Origin: an uncultured Lachnospiraceae bacterium
Lineage (GTDB): Bacteria > Bacillota > Clostridia > Lachnospirales > Lachnospiraceae
Direction: 5' to 3'
Assembly (NCBI GenBank): GCA_902788645.1
Contig: CADAKW010000011.1
Location: 1-36,323, forward strand
Length of the DNA stretch: 36,323 nt
A program made the position numbers and the translations under genes. Position 1 is the stretch's first letter. Each line of letters starts with the position of its first letter. The notes under the pieces are model-generated. The model had not been told where the DNA came from, did no database searches, and saw only the letters and a list, made by a program, of their open reading frames with translations. This document shows, one piece after another, positions 8,218-16,232 of this stretch.

Positions 8218-9531
8218 ATGAATTTAGTATTACTGTCCGGAGGCTCAGGAAAACGTCTTTGGCCTCTTTCCAATGATATTCGTTCGAAGCAGTTCATTCC
8301 TTTTTTGAAAACGGAAAACGGTTATGAATCGATGGTTCAGAGGGTTTATCGTCAGATTAAAAAGGTGGATCCGGATGCTGTCGTAACGATTGCTACATCA
8401 AAGACACAGGTGTCGTCTATTCATAATCAATTGGGAGAAGATGTGGGGATCAGTATAGAGCCGTATCGTCGTGATACATTTCCGGCTATTGCTTTGGCTG
8501 CTGCATATCTGAAGGATGTCCAGGGAATCGGAGAGCAGGAAGCAGTGGTGGTTTGTCCTGTGGACCCTTATGTAAATGATGATTATTTTGCAGCATTAAA
8601 GGAGTTGGGCAATCTGGCAGCGACAGAAGATGCAAATCTGGTATTGATGGGGATTGAGCCTACATATCCAAGTGAAAAATACGGATATATCATTCCTGAG
8701 ACAAAAGAGAAGGTAAGTGATGTATCTGTATTTAAAGAAAAGCCAACGACAGATGTAGCAAAGGAATATATTGCACAAGGTGCACTTTGGAATGGTGGTG
8801 TTTTTGCATTCAGGCTGGGACATGTGTTGAAGAGGGCGCATGAGTTGATTGATTTTACCGATTATGCGGATCTTTTTGATAAGTATGAAACATTAGAAAA
8901 GATTTCCTTTGATTATGCTGTAGTGGAGCATGAAGAACGGATTAAGGTGATGCGTTTCGCAGGAGAGTGGAATGACCTTGGAACGTGGAACGCTTTGACG
9001 GAGATCATGGAAGGAAATTCCATTGGAAAAGCCATTTTTGATGAGATGGCGGAGGATACCTATGTGATCAATGAAATGAATGTGCCGGTACTTTGCATGG
9101 GGACGAATCATATTGTGGTATCGGCAAGTGCGGAAGGAATTCTTGTTTCCGACATTGACAGCGCAGACAGTATTAAACCATATGTGGATCAGATTGATCA
9201 GCAGATTATGTATGCAGAAAAGTCCTGGGGAAGCTATCGGGTCATCGATCTGGAAGAGGAAAGCGTGACCATAAAAGTAACTTTAAATCCGGGACATCGA
9301 ATGAATTATCATAGTCATGAACATCGTGATGAAGTGTGGACAATCCTTTCAGGTAAAGGACGTACTATTGTAGATGGAATGGAACAGATTGTGCATGCGG
9401 GAGATGTGATCGCAATGTCAGCAGGATGCCGTCATACAATTATTGCAGAAACAGAGTTGCAGGTAATGGAGGTACAGCTCGGCAGACAGATCAATGTTCA
9501 TGATAAGAAGATATATGAATTGGAAAGATAG
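8218..9531 (+). CDS. manC: Mannose-1-phosphate guanylyltransferase (type II, with cupin domain)
   Basis: 437 residues. It forms GDP-mannose from mannose-1-phosphate and GTP. The nucleotidyltransferase domain starts with VLLSGGSGKRLWPLSND and RSKQFIPFL, and FKEKP near residue 173 is the sugar-phosphate loop. WNGGVFAFRLG and WNDLGTWNAL are family blocks. The C-terminal cupin has NPGHRMNYHSHEHRDEVW and GKGRTIVDG, the part that in type II enzymes carries, or once carried, mannose-6-phosphate isomerase activity. A separate class I isomerase follows directly, so the cupin may be redundant. The start has GGAGGGGTGA eight bases upstream. It supplies the substrate of Gmd. Confidence 0.93.
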   Translation: MNLVLLSGGSGKRLWPLSNDIRSKQFIPFLKTENGYESMVQRVYRQIKKVDPDAVVTIATSKTQVSSIHNQLGEDVGISIEPYRRDTFPAIALAAAYLKDVQGIGEQEAVVVCPVDPYVNDDYFAALKELGNLAATEDANLVLMGIEPTYPSEKYGYIIPETKEKVSDVSVFKEKPTTDVAKEYIAQGALWNGGVFAFRLGHVLKRAHELIDFTDYADLFDKYETLEKISFDYAVVEHEERIKVMRFAGEWNDLGTWNALTEIMEGNSIGKAIFDEMAEDTYVINEMNVPVLCMGTNHIVVSASAEGILVSDIDSADSIKPYVDQIDQQIMYAEKSWGSYRVIDLEEESVTIKVTLNPGHRMNYHSHEHRDEVWTILSGKGRTIVDGMEQIVHAGDVIAMSAGCRHTIIAETELQVMEVQLGRQINVHDKKIYELER

Positions 9532-9542
9532 AAGGGTGAAAA

Positions 9543-10544
9543 ATGGATAGAAAACCGTTTTTATTGAAACCGGCAGCGAAGGATTATCTTTGGGGAGGGA
9601 GTCGGTTAAATGATGATTTTGCAAAAGGAATCGAAATGGAGCCTTTGGCGGAAACGTGGGAATGTTCCACCCACCCGGACGGACCAAGCATGATTGCCAG
9701 TGGAGAATTTCAGGGAATGCAGCTTGCGGAGCTTTTGCAGCGTTTTCCGGAATTTTTGGGAACGCATCCTTTATCTGATCCATATCTGGAAAAGGGAGAA
9801 CTCCCTATTTTGATCAAATTTATTGATGCCAAAAAGGATCTGTCGGTGCAGGTACATCCGGATGATCAGTATGCTAGAGAAGTTGAGCATGAACTTTTTG
9901 GAAAAACAGAGATGTGGTATGTTCTTGATGCTGCAAAAGATGCTAAACTGGTATATGGGTTCTACCATGATATGAGTAAAGAAAAACTTCGGAAAAGTCT
10001 GACAGAGGGAACTGTGGAAAAGTATCTTCAAAAAGTCAGGGTTCATCAGGATGATGTATTTTTTATTGAATCGGGAACGGTTCATGCGATCGGTGCCGGA
10101 GCGTTGATTGCTGAGATACAGGAAAATTCTAACCTTACATATCGTATGTTTGACTATAATCGTAGAGATAAGCAGGGAAATTTGAGAGAACTCCATATTG
10201 ATAAAGCGTTAGATGTGGTAAATCTGAAGCACAGCAAGGAGCCAAAACAGCCTCTTCGATTACTTCGATATCAGCGTGGATGGGCAACTGAGCTTTTATG
10301 CAGGTGCCGGTATTTTCAGGTGGAAAGAATGCTTTTAAATACAGAAAGCTGTCGTGAAATGGCAGATTTTCAAACGGATACCAGTTCTTTTCAGGTACTT
10401 CTTTGCACCAGCGGATGCGGATTGTTAATGTATGGTGGTAATGGTGCATTGCAATTTTTTAAGGGTGATTGCATTTTTGTGCCCGCAGATTCTGTTGCTA
10501 TAAAGATACATGGAAATGCGCAATTATTGAAAGTAACCTGTTAA
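9543..10544 (+). CDS. manA: Mannose-6-phosphate isomerase, class I
   Basis: 333 residues, a zinc cupin enzyme interconverting fructose-6-phosphate and mannose-6-phosphate. Zinc ligands are visible: Q103 and H105 in SVQVHPDDQYA, E123 in GKTEMWYVLD and H181 in ESGTVHAIGAG. LTYRMFDYNRRD holds the catalytic Arg (R201). The N-terminal KPAAKDYLWGGSRLNDDF is typical of the short Firmicute form. It starts 11 bases behind manC with GAAGGGTGA in front, so it belongs to the same operon and provides the entry from central metabolism. Length is normal. Confidence 0.95.
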   Translation: MDRKPFLLKPAAKDYLWGGSRLNDDFAKGIEMEPLAETWECSTHPDGPSMIASGEFQGMQLAELLQRFPEFLGTHPLSDPYLEKGELPILIKFIDAKKDLSVQVHPDDQYAREVEHELFGKTEMWYVLDAAKDAKLVYGFYHDMSKEKLRKSLTEGTVEKYLQKVRVHQDDVFFIESGTVHAIGAGALIAEIQENSNLTYRMFDYNRRDKQGNLRELHIDKALDVVNLKHSKEPKQPLRLLRYQRGWATELLCRCRYFQVERMLLNTESCREMADFQTDTSSFQVLLCTSGCGLLMYGGNGALQFFKGDCIFVPADSVAIKIHGNAQLLKVTC

Positions 10545-10663
10545 GAACAAAAGCAAGCAGGGAAAGTAAAGAAAAATCCGGAAGTGAAAAGACAGATGGG
10601 AGTCAGAGTGTAAGCAGAAAGCCGGAAACGAATAGATGAGTGCAAATCGGAAAGGACAGATGG

Positions 10664-12355
10664 ATGGAACAGAGTATAAAGAATGAATATGACAGATGGT
10701 TGAAGTATGCAAAAGAGAGCGATTTACAGAGTGAATTGCAGGAAATGGACAGGCAGGAGGATTTGATCGAGGATGCGTTTTATCGAAATCTTGCTTTTGG
10801 AACAGGGGGACTGCGTGGTGTCATTGGCGTCGGCACCAACCGTATGAATGTGTATACTGTGGCAAAGGCATCTCAAGGCCTGGCTGATTATATATGTAAA
10901 AATTTTCCGGAAGAAAAACGGAGTATTGCAGTGAGCTATGACAGCAGAATTAAATCGGATTATTTTGCGAAAGTTGCCTGTGGCGTTTTTGCAGCAAATG
11001 GAATTCATGCATATATTTATTCAGAGTTAATGCCAACACCATGCCTTTCCTTTGCTGTGCGTTCTCTGGAATGTGCAGCCGGTATTATGGTAACAGCTTC
11101 TCATAATCCTTCGAAATATAATGGATATAAGGTGTATGGAGCAGATGGCTGCCAGATTACCACCGAAGCGGCAGCGTTGATTTTCACAGAAATTGATAAA
11201 CTGGATATTTTTGAAGATGTAAATAAAATGTCTTTCGAAGAGGGAGTACAGAAAGAAATAGTATCCTATATACCGGATAGAGTATATGATGAATTTACGG
11301 AGAAAGTAAAAGCTGAAAGTCTTCTGTCAGACAATGTTTCTGTGAATAAGAATGTCTCTATTGTATATACGCCTCTAAATGGAACAGGTCTGAAACCGGT
11401 ACTCCGTGCATTAAAAGAAAGCGGGTATACCAACATTACTGTTGTAAAAGAGCAGGAAAAGCCGGATGGAAACTTTCCGACATGTCCGTATCCTAATCCG
11501 GAGATGCGAGAAGCCATGGAGTTGGGGATTGAATATGCCGGAAAATATGATGCTGATCTTTTGCTTGCCACAGATCCGGATTGTGACCGGGTTGGTATAG
11601 CAGTGAAGGATAAAAGTGGCAGACATGTATTGATGTCAGGAAATGAAGTGGGAATGTTGCTGTTGGATTACATTTGCACCAGAAGGCTCGCGATGGGGAC
11701 AATGCCTCAGGATTCTGTTATGGTCAAAACAATTGTTACTATTGACATGGCGGAGCGTATTGCAGCTCATTATGGTGTGCGCACGATCAATGTGTTGACT
11801 GGATTTAAATTTATTGGTGAACAGATTGGACTGATGGAAAAGCAGGGAAAAGAAGAATCTTATATCTTTGGCTTTGAAGAGAGTTATGGTTACCTGTCCG
11901 GAGGATATGTTCGTGATAAGGATGCGGTAAATGGTGCATTTTTAATCTGTGAAATGTTTGCATATTATGCCTCCAAAGGAATCTCTCTCTCAGAAAAATT
12001 GGAGGACTTGTATCAGACATATGGCTATTGTCTCAATACATTGCATTCTTATAAGTTTGATGGTGCAGCAGGTTTTGAAAAGATGCAGGGGATTATGGAA
12101 AAATTCCGTCAGGGAGTGTCATCCTTTGCCGGAAAGAAAGTAGTGAAATGTCTCGATTACAGTCAGGGACTTGATGGACTGCCAAAATCAGATGTGTTGA
12201 AGTATCTGCTGGAAGATAATTGTTCTGTGGTTGTGCGGCCATCCGGAACAGAGCCGAAGCTTAAGACATATATTTCAGTCAGTGCAGAGAGTATGGAACA
12301 AGCGGAAAAGGTGGAAGATAAAATTGTACAGGATTTATTGGTATATTTAAAATAG
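10664..12355 (+). CDS. Phosphomannomutase/phosphoglucomutase (alpha-D-phosphohexomutase)
   Basis: 563 residues, the long PgcA-like form of the alpha-D-phosphohexomutases. VTASHNPSKYNGYK near residue 143 carries the phosphoserine, DPDCDRVG near 304 binds the metal, GFEESYGYL near 402 selects the sugar, and VVRPSGTEPKLKTY near 524 holds the phosphate. In this operon it most likely converts mannose-6-phosphate to mannose-1-phosphate for ManC, but activity on glucose phosphates cannot be excluded. GAAAGGA eight bases ahead of ATG 10664 decides the start; a GTG at 10640 would add eight residues without a site. The 119 bases before it are A/G-rich and show no terminator, so it is probably cotranscribed with manA. 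Confidence 0.92.
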   Translation: MEQSIKNEYDRWLKYAKESDLQSELQEMDRQEDLIEDAFYRNLAFGTGGLRGVIGVGTNRMNVYTVAKASQGLADYICKNFPEEKRSIAVSYDSRIKSDYFAKVACGVFAANGIHAYIYSELMPTPCLSFAVRSLECAAGIMVTASHNPSKYNGYKVYGADGCQITTEAAALIFTEIDKLDIFEDVNKMSFEEGVQKEIVSYIPDRVYDEFTEKVKAESLLSDNVSVNKNVSIVYTPLNGTGLKPVLRALKESGYTNITVVKEQEKPDGNFPTCPYPNPEMREAMELGIEYAGKYDADLLLATDPDCDRVGIAVKDKSGRHVLMSGNEVGMLLLDYICTRRLAMGTMPQDSVMVKTIVTIDMAERIAAHYGVRTINVLTGFKFIGEQIGLMEKQGKEESYIFGFEESYGYLSGGYVRDKDAVNGAFLICEMFAYYASKGISLSEKLEDLYQTYGYCLNTLHSYKFDGAAGFEKMQGIMEKFRQGVSSFAGKKVVKCLDYSQGLDGLPKSDVLKYLLEDNCSVVVRPSGTEPKLKTYISVSAESMEQAEKVEDKIVQDLLVYLK

Positions 12356-12388
12356 TAATTTCTGTTTCTAAAAGGTATAGTATTATAT

Positions 12389-12702
12389 ACTAAGACTTCC
12401 CATACCTAAAATGGGATTCGCACCTTGAAAATTCAATATTTCAGCTAACAAAATAGTGATTTATGCCACCACTGTCTTGGAATGCAATGCATTTCGCAGA
12501 TATTCAGGTAATCTTGCTTCAAAATCAGCGGTAAAAGTAGCCAGTTGTTTATCACTGAGCTTTAAGATTTCCTGAAGACTTGCCATTAAGGCATTCTAGT
12601 CAATTCCATTATACCAAACGGAACAGGTTTATGCCTTTTTTATTGGCTGGAATATTGAATTTTCAAGTTTCAACACACCGTATTGGTGTGGGAAGTCTTA
12701 GT
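12389..12702. mobile_element. MITE-like 314-bp element with long terminal inverted repeats
   Basis: The ends are ACTAAGACTTCCCAYACC, 18 bp inverted with one mismatch (12389-12406 against 12685-12702). A second inner block of 22 bp is inverted with one mismatch (12424-12445 against 12646-12667). Together the terminal repeats span nearly 60 bp per side. Between them lies only a 41-codon frame on the minus strand. No obvious target duplication flanks the ends. It looks like a non-autonomous derivative of an insertion sequence, sitting 24 bp from the ISL3 element. The parent family is not recognised. Confidence 0.65.
12461..12586 (-). pseudogene. 41-codon frame inside the MITE-like element, possible transposase fragment
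   Basis: The minus-strand frame starts at ATG 12586 and reads MASLQEILKLSDKQLATFTA, then DFEARLPEYLRNALHS, ending before TAA at 12461-12463. It has no convincing ribosome binding site. It could be the surviving end of the parental transposase or a chance frame. I do not recognise it. Confidence 0.3.
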
Positions 12703-12718
12703 TAAAAAATAAAACAAA

Positions 12719-12726
12719 TAAATTTT
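12719..12726. repeat. Target site duplication, left copy
   Basis: TAAATTTT directly abuts the left inverted repeat of the ISL3 element and recurs exactly at 14266-14273. Removing the element and one copy restores an A/T-rich intergenic run. Confidence 0.85.
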
Positions 12727-14265
12727 GGCTCTTCAAGGGTGATGGTGGGTGAAAAACACCCACAACCCCAATATTTATGCTGATTTAGTAGATTTAGACT
12801 TTCTATTAGGAAGTGGAACCCTCAAATCCGAGCAAACTAGGTACACCATATCCAGCATATTTTGTATATTCCGAAACCCATATGCCTTGCGTACAATCAG
12901 CTTGATTTTATTGTTCGTTGCTTCAATGCGGGCATTGCTCATCCCAAGACGTATGGCATTCAGGATATGTTTTTTGTGGCGCTTGATTTTTTTATATAGT
13001 TCCTTGAAAGCGGGTATCCGGCTATGCGATGCCCACCATAACCAGCGCTTCAGAGTTGCCTCTGCCTCATCAACGTCCTTAATCTTCAGTAGTAGGCGGA
13101 GCATTTCCTTCATGCGGTATGCACGATAGAGACGATTGTTATTTTCGGCAATCATTTCTACCCGGAGTTGTTGCTTTTCCGTCAGGTTTTCTGGTGCTTT
13201 ACCAAGTGCGTATGCAGAGTTTTTGATTTCCTCCGCTTTCGCCTTTGCCGCGCGCAGAATCATAGTTTCAGGATCGTTTCCTTTCGGGCGACCTGCCTTG
13301 CGAGGGTGCTCTTTTGCAAGCTGCTGTGCCTCGTTATAAGCTTCCCTCCATACTTCACGGCGTACTTCGTCAAGTGCTTCCATAGCCCACTGTACGACGT
13401 GGAAAGGATCAACGCAACGTTCACATTCCGGAGTAAACTCGTTTACGCATTCCGTGATCCACTTGGCTCCATCTCCGGTAACAACTTTGATAGATGAAAG
13501 CTGCTCCGAAGAGAGTTGTTTATAAAACTGTGTCAGCACGCTTTTGCCGTGTCCCTGAGCTGCCCAGACAACCGTATTGGTGTCGTGGTTGACGATGACG
13601 GTGATGTACTTGTGACCTTTTTTATAACTGGTTTCATCAATGCCGATATTAACAAGGTTATCAAGTCTTCGGGAACGTTCTGGTTCAATAACATTCAGAG
13701 TGCGGTGAACGCATCTGCCGACAGTCTCCCAATCGATGCGCATATATTCAGAGACAACGCTACGAGGCAGATATACGGCAAGCCATCCTACTGTAAGATC
13801 AAAATCCTTTGTGAAGCCACTGTTAGGGTAAGCCCATGGAACATCTGCAACGACAACACCATGTTCTGGACATTCAATACGGTGTGTGTCGTAAGAAACT
13901 TCCACGAGGGTGCCTCCCCAGTCCAGGCCTCTCCATGTACGCGGCTGCGGGTTCTTCTTATCATACCGCTTACAACGCTTATGACAAAACGGACAGTCGT
14001 TTTCATGCCAACGATTTGGTCTGGCATGGATACGGATATGATGCACACCGTCCTGATCAGAGTAGAAGTCGCATCCTTCTACGACAGCGGACTTGACATT
14101 GAGTAGCTTTTGGCATAAAGTATTAGCAGAAACCATCTGTGGGTACCTCCGGTATCTCTGTAGTATAGTTTGGACGCTAATACTTTACAGAAAAACAGAT
14201 GGTTTTTCAATAGTAAATATTCATCTGAGGGCTGACATATTACCCACCATCATGCCAGAAGCCTC
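12727..14265 (-). mobile_element. Complete ISL3-family insertion sequence (1539 bp)
   Basis: The left end GGCTCTTCAAGGG continues into TGATGGTGGGT (12727-12750). The right end (14242-14265) is its imperfect inverse, 17 of 24 positions alike, with the inner 11 bp identical. Both sides are flanked by the direct repeat TAAATTTT, the 8-bp duplication expected for ISL3. It carries one transposase on the minus strand. Intact ends, frame and duplication point to a recent, probably still active insertion. Confidence 0.92.
12775..14136 (-). CDS. ISL3-family transposase (DDE)
   Basis: 453 residues. The N-terminal zinc-binding part has CPFCHKRCKRYD (residues 48-59) and CPEHG (89-93). The DDE domain follows: NIGIDETSYKKGHKY with D167, VVTGDGAKWI with D222, CVDPFHVVQW, and SNARIEATNNKIKLI with the catalytic Glu near residue 405, inside the ISL3-typical C-terminal block ending KAYGFRNI. 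Start ATG 14134-14136 has GGAGGT seven bases upstream. It fills nearly all of the element and shows no frameshift. It catalyses cut-and-paste transposition of the 1539-bp element. Confidence 0.95.
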   Translation of the reverse strand: MVSANTLCQKLLNVKSAVVEGCDFYSDQDGVHHIRIHARPNRWHENDCPFCHKRCKRYDKKNPQPRTWRGLDWGGTLVEVSYDTHRIECPEHGVVVADVPWAYPNSGFTKDFDLTVGWLAVYLPRSVVSEYMRIDWETVGRCVHRTLNVIEPERSRRLDNLVNIGIDETSYKKGHKYITVIVNHDTNTVVWAAQGHGKSVLTQFYKQLSSEQLSSIKVVTGDGAKWITECVNEFTPECERCVDPFHVVQWAMEALDEVRREVWREAYNEAQQLAKEHPRKAGRPKGNDPETMILRAAKAKAEEIKNSAYALGKAPENLTEKQQLRVEMIAENNNRLYRAYRMKEMLRLLLKIKDVDEAEATLKRWLWWASHSRIPAFKELYKKIKRHKKHILNAIRLGMSNARIEATNNKIKLIVRKAYGFRNIQNMLDMVYLVCSDLRVPLPNRKSKSTKSA

Positions 14266-14273
14266 TAAATTTT
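14266..14273. repeat. Target site duplication, right copy
   Basis: TAAATTTT follows the right inverted repeat of the ISL3 element and is identical to 12719-12726. Confidence 0.85.
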
Positions 14274-14339
14274 TTTAATTTTTGGAATTTTTGGGCATGT
14301 CTGGTAGTTATATATTTAGTATTCTTTGTTGTATTATAA

Positions 14340-14420
14340 GGGGAACTTTAATAAACTGATCATGTGATGGTCAAAAAAAGTGGATATTGGGTCATATAAC
14401 GACCACCCTATAATGTCCAC
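14340..14420 (+). repeat. Copy 2 of the ATPase-cassette leader repeat, with hairpin
   Basis: 14340-14388 matches 1144-1194. It contains TGATCAT/ATGGTCA arms around GTG. GTGGATATT (14380-14388) then pairs with AATGTCCAC (14412-14420), nine pairs with one U-G, with GGTC/GACC inside. It lies upstream of the ATPase promoter and so may be part of a longer mobile cassette or of an RNA from an upstream start. Role unknown. Confidence 0.5.
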
Positions 14421-14443
14421 GAGAGGACGAGATGCTTTTCTTC

Positions 14444-14472
14444 TTGACTTTATGAAATACCTGATTTAATAT
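14444..14472 (+). promoter_or_regulatory. Promoter of the DUF234-type ATPase
   Basis: TTGACT (14444-14449) and TAATAT (14467-14472) are exactly 17 bases apart. Transcription would start near 14480, just before two dyads. Confidence 0.6.
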
Positions 14473-14484
14473 ACTCATAAATAG

Positions 14485-14512
14485 GTAACTTACGAGTTAC
14501 TAACTCATGAGT
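14485..14512 (+). promoter_or_regulatory. Two adjacent dyads, possible operator of the ATPase gene
   Basis: GTAACT-TACG-AGTTAC (14485-14500) is followed two bases later by the perfect palindrome ACTCATGAGT (14503-14512). They lie just downstream of the predicted transcription start and ahead of the ribosome binding site GGAGGTGA. A repressor site is plausible; no candidate repressor gene is adjacent. Confidence 0.4.
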
Positions 14513-14533
14513 GTGATAAATGGAGGTGAGCAA

Positions 14534-15955
14534 ATGAGTCGGTTTTATTGTCGTGAAGATGAACTTAGAAAGTTGAATAAACGATATGCAGGAGATAAGT
14601 TTGAATGCGTTGTCATCTACGGAAGGCGGCGTGTTGGCAAAACGGCACTGATCAATGAGTTCTGCAGGAACAAGCCGGTGATTTTCTTTTCTGCCTTAAA
14701 CACAACAGGAAAGGAGAATCTGGCGGCTCTTTCAAAAGCGATCATGAGCTTTGAACGTCCGGATACGGACTTGGTACCTGAGTTTGGATCTTATGACGCT
14801 GCTCTGGATGAGTTGACAGCACTTTCAAGGGATAAACGTATTGTATTTGTTATAGACGAGTATCCGTATCTTGCAAAGGCAAAGCCCGCTATTTCAGCAA
14901 TGCTGCAGCACATCATTGATCATAAATGGGCAGAATCAAAGATGTATTTAATCCTTTGCGGTTCATCTATGAGTTTTATGGAAAGTCAGGTGCTTGGGAG
15001 TCAAAGTCCTTTGTATGGAAGAAGAACAGCCCAGTTTAAGATTGAGCCCTTGAATTATAAGGAAACAGCGGTTTTTCATCCAGATCTGTCAGCCGAAGAT
15101 AACTCCCTGATCTATGGAATTACAGGAGGAGTTCCTCATTATATCAATAAGCTGGATGTAAAAGATAGTGTGGATGAAGCGTTGCTGGAGAATTTTTTTG
15201 ACCGTTCCAGTTATCTGTATGAGGAACCGGGGAATTTGCTAAAGCAGGAACTTAGGGAGCCGGCCATCTATAATGCAATTATTAAAGCGATTGCAGAGGG
15301 GGCTTCCAGAATGAATGACATTAAGTTGAAGGTTGGTGAGGAGAATTCCATCATATCGAAATATTTGAAGACATTGATTGATCTTGGCATTGTCAAAAAG
15401 GAAACTCCGATTGCAGAAAAGCCGGGCAGGAAAACAATCTATTTGTTAGCAGATAATTTTTTTCGGTTCTGGTATCGGTTTGTGCCTGTCAATATGAGTG
15501 CGATTGATTCCGACAGAATTACAAAGATATATCCGCATGCTGTAAAACAGTATTTTTCAGATTATATGGGGTTGATCTTTGAGAAGATGTGTCAGGATTA
15601 TCTGCTTTATTATTTGGATAATCTTCCGATTGAGCTTAGTGAAGTTGGTCAATGGTGGGGAACAGATCCAAGAAAGAAAAAGCAGGTACAGATTGATATT
15701 GTCGGCACTCCAGCCGGGGGGAAGGAATATATTATCGGTTCGTGTAAATATAGGAATGAGAAAATTGGTATGGATGAGCTTGATCTGCTCAGAGAATATG
15801 CATCGGTTTTTGGAAAGGGAAATCGTTATCATTACTATATTTTTTCGAAAGGCGGATTTACGGATGGACTTATGCAGGCTCAGGAGCGGGGCGAAGTAAG
15901 GTTGGTGTCGCTGGAAGACCTTTACCGGTGTGATATTTCAGGGCTCTCCTCTTAA
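14534..15955 (+). CDS. AAA-type ATPase with C-terminal DUF234 nuclease-like domain
   Basis: 473 residues, of the ATPase_2/DUF234 family common as accessory genes in gut Firmicutes and archaea; biological role unsettled. Walker A is GRRRVGKTAL (residues 30-39). Walker B is RIVFVIDEYPYL with D108 and E109, and LCGSSMSFMES is the sensor strand. The winged-helix linker follows, then FRFWYRFVPVN, the DUF234 signature. Near residues 383-406, QVQIDIVG followed by YIIGSCKYRN resembles a PD-(D/E)XK core in which the usual Glu of ExK is Ser/Cys, so nuclease activity is doubtful. ATG 14534 has GGAGGTGA four bases upstream, better than the in-frame ATG 14507. A truncated relative lies at 1200-1550. Confidence 0.88.
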   Translation: MSRFYCREDELRKLNKRYAGDKFECVVIYGRRRVGKTALINEFCRNKPVIFFSALNTTGKENLAALSKAIMSFERPDTDLVPEFGSYDAALDELTALSRDKRIVFVIDEYPYLAKAKPAISAMLQHIIDHKWAESKMYLILCGSSMSFMESQVLGSQSPLYGRRTAQFKIEPLNYKETAVFHPDLSAEDNSLIYGITGGVPHYINKLDVKDSVDEALLENFFDRSSYLYEEPGNLLKQELREPAIYNAIIKAIAEGASRMNDIKLKVGEENSIISKYLKTLIDLGIVKKETPIAEKPGRKTIYLLADNFFRFWYRFVPVNMSAIDSDRITKIYPHAVKQYFSDYMGLIFEKMCQDYLLYYLDNLPIELSEVGQWWGTDPRKKKQVQIDIVGTPAGGKEYIIGSCKYRNEKIGMDELDLLREYASVFGKGNRYHYYIFSKGGFTDGLMQAQERGEVRLVSLEDLYRCDISGLSS

Positions 15956-16114
15956 ATATGGGGTTAATCATAATCACCAAAAATTATCCTGTAATATATA
16001 AAAACTGCACGAATAAAATTTTATAATCGCTTTATAATTATGTAATCACTTATAAAAATGTCTATGACAGGTTTAGCGACAATGTCAATAGACAGCCGTA
16101 TGTAACGCATGCTA

Positions 16115-16204
16115 TTCTGATATGCACAATCAGAAATGGAATGATCTCGGATGGTAGCTGTAGAAATAACGGTGTCCGAGTCCGAAGGCGTTTCTGAAAG
16201 ACAC
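16115..16204 (+). other. Possible structured leader of the Rpn gene
   Basis: TTCTGAT (16115-16121) and ATCAGAA (16129-16135) form a perfect 7-bp hairpin. Further on CTCGGA and TCCGAG pair across about 23 bases, and GTGTC/GACAC can pair around 16173-16202. All precede the gene's GGAGGT. The rest of 15956-16232 is A/T-rich with no gene. It may be an untranslated leader or cis-regulatory RNA; no known riboswitch class is recognised. Confidence 0.3.
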
Positions 16205-16232
16205 AGCGCAGAGTGGAGGTATTTATTACATT

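Noticed and set aside
10545..10663. Terminator or promoter between manA and the phosphohexomutase gene
   Set aside because: The 119 bases are purine-rich without a stem plus T-run or a paired -35/-10, so cotranscription is the simpler reading.
12749..14106. Several plus-strand open frames across the ISL3 element
   Set aside because: They lie opposite the clear transposase gene with its own start, motifs and ribosome binding site.
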